Shown: positions 19,737-22,408 of the stretch, in pieces | How positions within the stretch are numbered: the stretch's first letter is position 1 | Layout of the letters: every line of letters starts with the position of its first letter | Source of the DNA: CAXCDZ01 sp963981525 | GTDB taxonomy: Bacteria > Patescibacteriota > Microgenomatia > UBA1400 > UBA12108 | Assembly: GCA_963981525.1 (NCBI GenBank) | Contig: CAXCDZ010000009.1 | Location: forward strand, 1-22,408 | Direction: 5' to 3' | Length of the DNA stretch: 22,408 nucleotides | Notes under the pieces: generated by a model | Seen by the model: only the letters and a program-made list of their open reading frames with translations | Database searches by the model: none | What the model was told of the DNA's origin: nothing | Program-made: the position numbers and the translations under genes

Positions 19737-20594
19737 ATGACCATGTTTGACGGCAAGAATTTTGCAAATACTATTGAGAAAAGGATAAAAGCCAGAGTTG
19801 CTGTCATGGAGAAGAAGCCAAAGATAGTTAGCGTACTCGTTGGGAGTGATCCGGCGAGCGAGCTTTATACAAAGTTAAAAAAGCAGAAGGCTGAAAGAGT
19901 GGGGATTGAGTTTGAGATTGTGAGGCTGGATGAAGGTATGTCGAAAAAAGATTTGCAGGAGAGAATAAGAGAGATAGGAGAGAGGGGTGAAGTGAGTGGG
20001 GTGATGGTGCAGATGCCTATTCCCGGAATAACACGAGAAGAGCAAGAAGAGATCTTGGAAGCTATTCCACTTGCGAAAGATGTGGATGGGCTGCGATGGG
20101 AGGAGTCAGGTGTGATGCCAGCGACGGTGCGAGCGATAATGATGATTCTGCAAAATATTGCAGATCACAAAATCCAAAACTCAAAATCACAAATATCAAA
20201 CAATATACAAATCCAAAATAAAAATAATAAAACAGGGAAAAATTTTTGGCGACAAAAATTTGTAGTTGTGGGAGCGAGAGGAAGTGTGGGGAGACCGCTG
20301 GTGCATTACCTACGCGAGCGAGGAGTGAGAGGTGTTGCGGAGGTAGAGTGGGATAGCGAGGAGCCTGCGAGGATGGTCCTCGCAGGTGAGGTGGTGATAA
20401 GTTGCGTGGGGAAGATGGGGATTGTGAGTGCGGAGATGATAGCTGATGGAGCAACAGTGATAGATGTGGGCTCGCCTGTGGGGGATATTACAAAAGAAGC
20501 GTACGAGAAGGCCAGTGTGTCGGTGGAGGTGCCGGGAGGGGTGGGTCCGGTGACTGTTGTGAGTTTGATGGAGAGTAGCCTGGAAAGAATTTAG
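19737..20594 (+). CDS. folD: Bifunctional methylene-tetrahydrofolate dehydrogenase/cyclohydrolase
   Basis: Converts 5,10-methylene-tetrahydrofolate to 10-formyl-tetrahydrofolate with NAD(P). 285 residues. The catalytic half shows SDPASELYTKLKKQKAERVG (Tyr and Lys of the active site), MVQMPIPG and AKDVDG. The nucleotide-binding half shows VVVGARGSVGRPL, ISCVGK and the C-terminal VPGGVGPVTVVSLM. Between the halves (residues about 141-169) sits an in-frame AT-rich repeat translated as KIQNSKSQISNNIQIQNKNNK, absent from other FolD proteins known to me. The GxxPCTP loop is shortened to VMPATV. The gene overlaps nothing; the next start is 2 bases after its stop. It works with GlyA in the one-carbon pool. 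Confidence 0.92.
   Translation: MTMFDGKNFANTIEKRIKARVAVMEKKPKIVSVLVGSDPASELYTKLKKQKAERVGIEFEIVRLDEGMSKKDLQERIREIGERGEVSGVMVQMPIPGITREEQEEILEAIPLAKDVDGLRWEESGVMPATVRAIMMILQNIADHKIQNSKSQISNNIQIQNKNNKTGKNFWRQKFVVVGARGSVGRPLVHYLRERGVRGVAEVEWDSEEPARMVLAGEVVISCVGKMGIVSAEMIADGATVIDVGSPVGDITKEAYEKASVSVEVPGGVGPVTVVSLMESSLERI
20160..20245 (+). repeat. AT-rich interspersed repeat inserted in folD
   Basis: About 85 G-poor bases of CAAAATCC/AAATATCAAAC-type units on an otherwise purine-rich coding strand. It keeps the frame and falls exactly in the linker between the two FolD lobes. It belongs with 3935-3966 and 15275-15345. Confidence 0.75.
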
Positions 20595-20595
20595 A

Positions 20596-20859
20596 ATGAG
20601 CAAGGAGAGTGAACATTTTGCAAAGATAGGTATTATGGACGTGGCGAGTGTTATTCCTGAAACTAATATGAAAGATGCTCAGAAAATGGTGGAGTTTTTC
20701 AAATTACTTGCAGAAAATGAGATGGTTTTGACGAGTGAGATATTGCAGAAATATTCTGAATTAGGAGATGCATTCAATGAGTATAATCTAATTACCTTTA
20801 GAGATAGATATGGTGAGTGGTTGGAGCAGTATTCGCAATTGAGGGTTGACGAAAAATAG
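20596..20859 (+). CDS. Unrecognised small helical protein
   Basis: 87 residues with no known family. It is predicted almost entirely helical and amphipathic (MKDAQKMVEFFKLLAENEMV, SEILQKYSELGDAFNEY, RYGEWLEQYSQL), with no cysteines, signal peptide or membrane segment. It might be a small scaffold or regulatory protein. It begins 2 bases after folD and has no clear Shine-Dalgarno site, so it is probably translated from the folD mRNA. Confidence 0.6.
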   Translation: MSKESEHFAKIGIMDVASVIPETNMKDAQKMVEFFKLLAENEMVLTSEILQKYSELGDAFNEYNLITFRDRYGEWLEQYSQLRVDEK

Positions 20860-20874
20860 ATCTAGCTACATACT
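20846..20874 (+). promoter_or_regulatory. Promoter and palindrome before a 49-codon gene
   Basis: TTGACG (20846-20851), a 17-base spacer and CATACT (20869-20874). A palindrome, CTACATA (20866-20872) with TATGTAG (20889-20895), spans from the -10 box to the Shine-Dalgarno AGGAGG (20894-20899), so it may be an operator or, if transcribed from further upstream, a hairpin masking that site. Confidence 0.45.
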
Positions 20875-20904
20875 AAGCAACTTACTTATATGTAGGAGGT
20901 GTGT

Positions 20905-21054
20905 ATGGCAGCTGAGAGTAAATCAACGATTGCAAGTGGTGAGGATGCCGAGAATGCTGTGATTGTGGCTACTATTGTTGCTAATTCTGACAAAGTGATC
21001 CCAGAAAGTAAGATTGATACTCAAAAAGAAATGGTGCAGATCACAAGGAAGTAG
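20905..21054 (+). CDS. Small unrecognised 49-residue protein
   Basis: ATG 20905 to TAG 21052-21054. AGGAGG lies 5 bases before the ATG, one of the best ribosome-binding sites in the window, so translation is likely. The product (MAAESKSTIASGEDAENAVI...KEMVQITRK) is soluble, Ser/Ala/Glu-rich and unrecognised, with a short hydrophobic stretch AVIVATIVA. It stands just before the rpsB promoter. Confidence 0.55.
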   Translation: MAAESKSTIASGEDAENAVIVATIVANSDKVIPESKIDTQKEMVQITRK

Positions 21055-21058
21055 CTTG

Positions 21059-21067
21059 TGTTATAAT
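21059..21067 (+). promoter_or_regulatory. Extended -10 promoter for rpsB-tsf
   Basis: TGT-TATAAT with a perfect hexamer. Transcription from about 21074 gives a 74-base leader containing the hairpin described next. No consensus -35 is present. Confidence 0.6.
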
Positions 21068-21094
21068 CCAGAGGTTAATAAAACAAAATAAACA

Positions 21095-21142
21095 TCTAGA
21101 GATATCCTCCTGAATATGGGTCTCTAGAGAAGTAAAAGGAGG
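21095..21142 (+). promoter_or_regulatory. rpsB leader hairpin with anti-Shine-Dalgarno loop
   Basis: Perfect 8-base stem TCTAGAGA (21095-21102) and TCTCTAGA (21121-21128). Its 18-base loop contains CCTCCT (21106-21111), complementary to the rpsB site AGGAGG (21137-21142), so loop and site can pair as a pseudoknot and block translation. Ribosomal protein S2 is known to repress its own operon in other bacteria through the leader; this could be the local version. Confidence 0.6.
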
Positions 21143-21147
21143 CCACA

Positions 21148-21957
21148 ATGGCAGACGAAAAGAAAGTAATAAAAAAAGTTCCCGAGAAAAAGGTAGTGAA
21201 GACTCCCAAACAAGAGATGCCGTCGTTGGAGGATTTGCTTGAGGCAGGTGCTCACTTTGGCCACTCCACCAAGAGACGTCATCCGAAGATGGATCAGTAT
21301 GTGTATGCAATCAAGAATGGTGTGCAGATTTTTGACCTCGTTAAGACCAAGAGCCAGTTGGCAAAGGCTTGTGAGTATCTTACTGACGTAGTTGGTAAAG
21401 GCAAGACAGTTCTCGTGATGGGAACAAAAGGTCAAGCAGTCGAGATCGTGCGAACAGAATCTGTGCGAATCGGTATTCCTTATGTCGTGAACCGTTGGGT
21501 AGGTGGACTCCTGACTAACTGGAATGAGATCAAGAAAAGGGTAAGCAAGCTTGAGACGATGAGAACTAAGATGGAGGCAGGAGACTACGCCAAGTATACG
21601 AAAAAAGAGCAGGTCCTGCTTAAGCGTGAGATCGAGCGACTAGAGCGTATGTACGGAGGACTCGTGGGACTCAAGAAAGTTCCTGATGTGATCTTTATTG
21701 TGGACCCAACTCGTGAGCAGACCGCACTGCGAGAGAGTTTTGCTCGAGACGTGAAGATCGTCGCAATCTGCGACTCTAATGCAGATCCAGAAGGAATAGA
21801 GATCGTGATCCCGGCAAATGATGATGCGCTTAAGACCGTGGAGATGCTGGTTGAACATGTTATGAAGGCAATCGAGCTGGGAATGAAAAAAAGTGGAGCG
21901 GCAAAAAAAGTCGTGAAGCCAGTGGTTAAAAAGGAAGTCAAGAAAGAAGGGAAGTAA
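21148..21957 (+). CDS. rpsB: Ribosomal protein uS2
   Basis: Component of the 30S subunit near the platform, joining late and needed for uS1 or mRNA binding. 269 residues. The core shows LLEAGAHFGHSTKRRHPKM, YVYAIKNGVQIFDL, RWVGGLLTNW, KVPDVIFIVDPTREQTALRE and the final ANDDALKTVEMLVEHV. Lys-rich extensions at both ends (first 24 residues; KKSGAAKKVVKPVVKKEVKKEGK) make it slightly longer than average. The start is set by AAAAGGAGG 5 bases before ATG. It is followed after 2 bases by tsf, the standard pairing. Its Glu codons are mostly GAG. Confidence 0.97.
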   Translation: MADEKKVIKKVPEKKVVKTPKQEMPSLEDLLEAGAHFGHSTKRRHPKMDQYVYAIKNGVQIFDLVKTKSQLAKACEYLTDVVGKGKTVLVMGTKGQAVEIVRTESVRIGIPYVVNRWVGGLLTNWNEIKKRVSKLETMRTKMEAGDYAKYTKKEQVLLKREIERLERMYGGLVGLKKVPDVIFIVDPTREQTALRESFARDVKIVAICDSNADPEGIEIVIPANDDALKTVEMLVEHVMKAIELGMKKSGAAKKVVKPVVKKEVKKEGK

Positions 21958-21959
21958 AA

Positions 21960-22408
21960 ATGGCAATCACAATGGATCAGATCAAAGAGCTAAGAGCCAC
22001 GAGTGGTGCAGGAATGCTGGATGTCAAAAAAGCCCTGGAAGCTGCGGACGGTGATATGGACAAAGCTCTAGAGTGGCTTAAGAAAAAAGGACTTGAGCGT
22101 GCTGACAACAAATCAGATAGAGAGACTGGAGTGAATAGAGTGTTCTCCTATGTGCATTTTAATGCCACTGTGGGCGCGATGGTTCAGCTATCATGTGAGA
22201 CTGATTTTGTGGCTAAGACTGATGACTTTGCTACCCTTGGTAAGGAGCTTGCGATGCAAGTCGTGAGTATGAATCCGGAGAATGTTGAGGCATTCTTGGA
22301 GCAAGACTACCTACGTGACAGCAAAAAGACAATCAAGGAACTAGTGAAAGAAGTAAGTGGAAAAACAGGTGAGAATGTGCAGGTGACACAAATTGTGAGA
22401 TTGGGGTA
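21960..22408 (+). CDS. tsf: Elongation factor Ts (partial, runs off the window)
   Basis: Nucleotide-exchange factor for EF-Tu. 149 codons are present from ATG 21960; the 3' end lies beyond the window. The N-terminal UBA-like domain is clear (IKELRATSGAGMLDVKKALEAADGDMDKALEWLKKKG), followed by the conserved ETDFVAKTDDF segment. It starts 2 bases after the rpsB stop, with a GAAGGGAAG ribosome-binding site inside the rpsB end, so the two are cotranscribed and probably coupled. Confidence 0.96.
   Translation, partial: MAITMDQIKELRATSGAGMLDVKKALEAADGDMDKALEWLKKKGLERADNKSDRETGVNRVFSYVHFNATVGAMVQLSCETDFVAKTDDFATLGKELAMQVVSMNPENVEAFLEQDYLRDSKKTIKELVKEVSGKTGENVQVTQIVRLG

Noticed and set aside
1..22408. 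Recoded UGA (code 25) as in Gracilibacteria or Absconditabacteria
   Set aside because: UGA ends several well-bounded genes, such as the reductase and the two-domain glycosyltransferase, and no family-conserved position needs UGA read as glycine.
1..22408. tRNA genes
   Set aside because: No cloverleaf with a T-loop GTTCGA-type segment was found by eye on either strand; a dedicated scan could still find one.

Overview
The window reads as a chromosomal segment of a Candidate Phyla Radiation (Patescibacteria) bacterium, probably near Microgenomates or a related lineage; this placement is an inference. The grounds are compact gene packing, an adenosylcobalamin-type (class II) ribonucleotide reductase next to an unusual thymidylate synthase with an extra N-terminal domain, a sortase beside a tiny Cys-containing secreted protein, REP-type palindromes, AT-rich repeats inserted in frame inside genes, and many promoters whose -10 box lies 6-8 bases before the start codon (leaderless mRNAs). 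UGA behaves as a normal stop codon.

Layout. Bases 129-6512 form a deoxynucleotide block: class II ribonucleotide reductase, thymidylate synthase, a HAD phosphatase, and a DNPH1-like domain fused to dTMP kinase. A REP-associated tyrosine transposase, on the minus strand with three copies of its palindrome, is inserted before the kinase. A sortase follows, then a convergent HicA/HicB toxin-antitoxin pair and a divergent small secreted protein with a textbook leaderless promoter.

Bases 8031-9772 are the most unusual stretch. About 320 bases without a gene fold on the plus strand into a pseudoknotted, GNRA-capped RNA that I cannot assign to a known family. Next come a leader hairpin, a four-helix membrane protein and a lipoprotein. 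Both genes have strong Shine-Dalgarno sites, and the lipoprotein strongly prefers GAA for glutamate, unlike its neighbours. A near-perfect 72-base three-way junction closes the block. It looks like an acquired or specially expressed cassette.

Bases 9773-15673 are an envelope and polysaccharide region: a two-domain GT2 glycosyltransferase, a Tat-exported protein of unknown function, and a large GT-C-like membrane protein peppered with palindromic repeats. The last two are divergent and share one overlapping leaderless promoter. Bases 15774-17165 hold two unrecognised genes, the second with a strong promoter, a leader hairpin and a TTG start.

Bases 17166-20594 carry glyA, an HD-domain phosphohydrolase and folD. 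GlyA and FolD make and interconvert the one-carbon folates that thymidylate synthase upstream would consume, so both ends of the window meet in dTMP synthesis. Two small unknown genes follow, then rpsB, whose leader hairpin can mask the ribosome-binding site, and the start of tsf, cut by the window end. No tRNA, rRNA or CRISPR array was found. The only gene-free stretch longer than 300 bases is 8031-8608.
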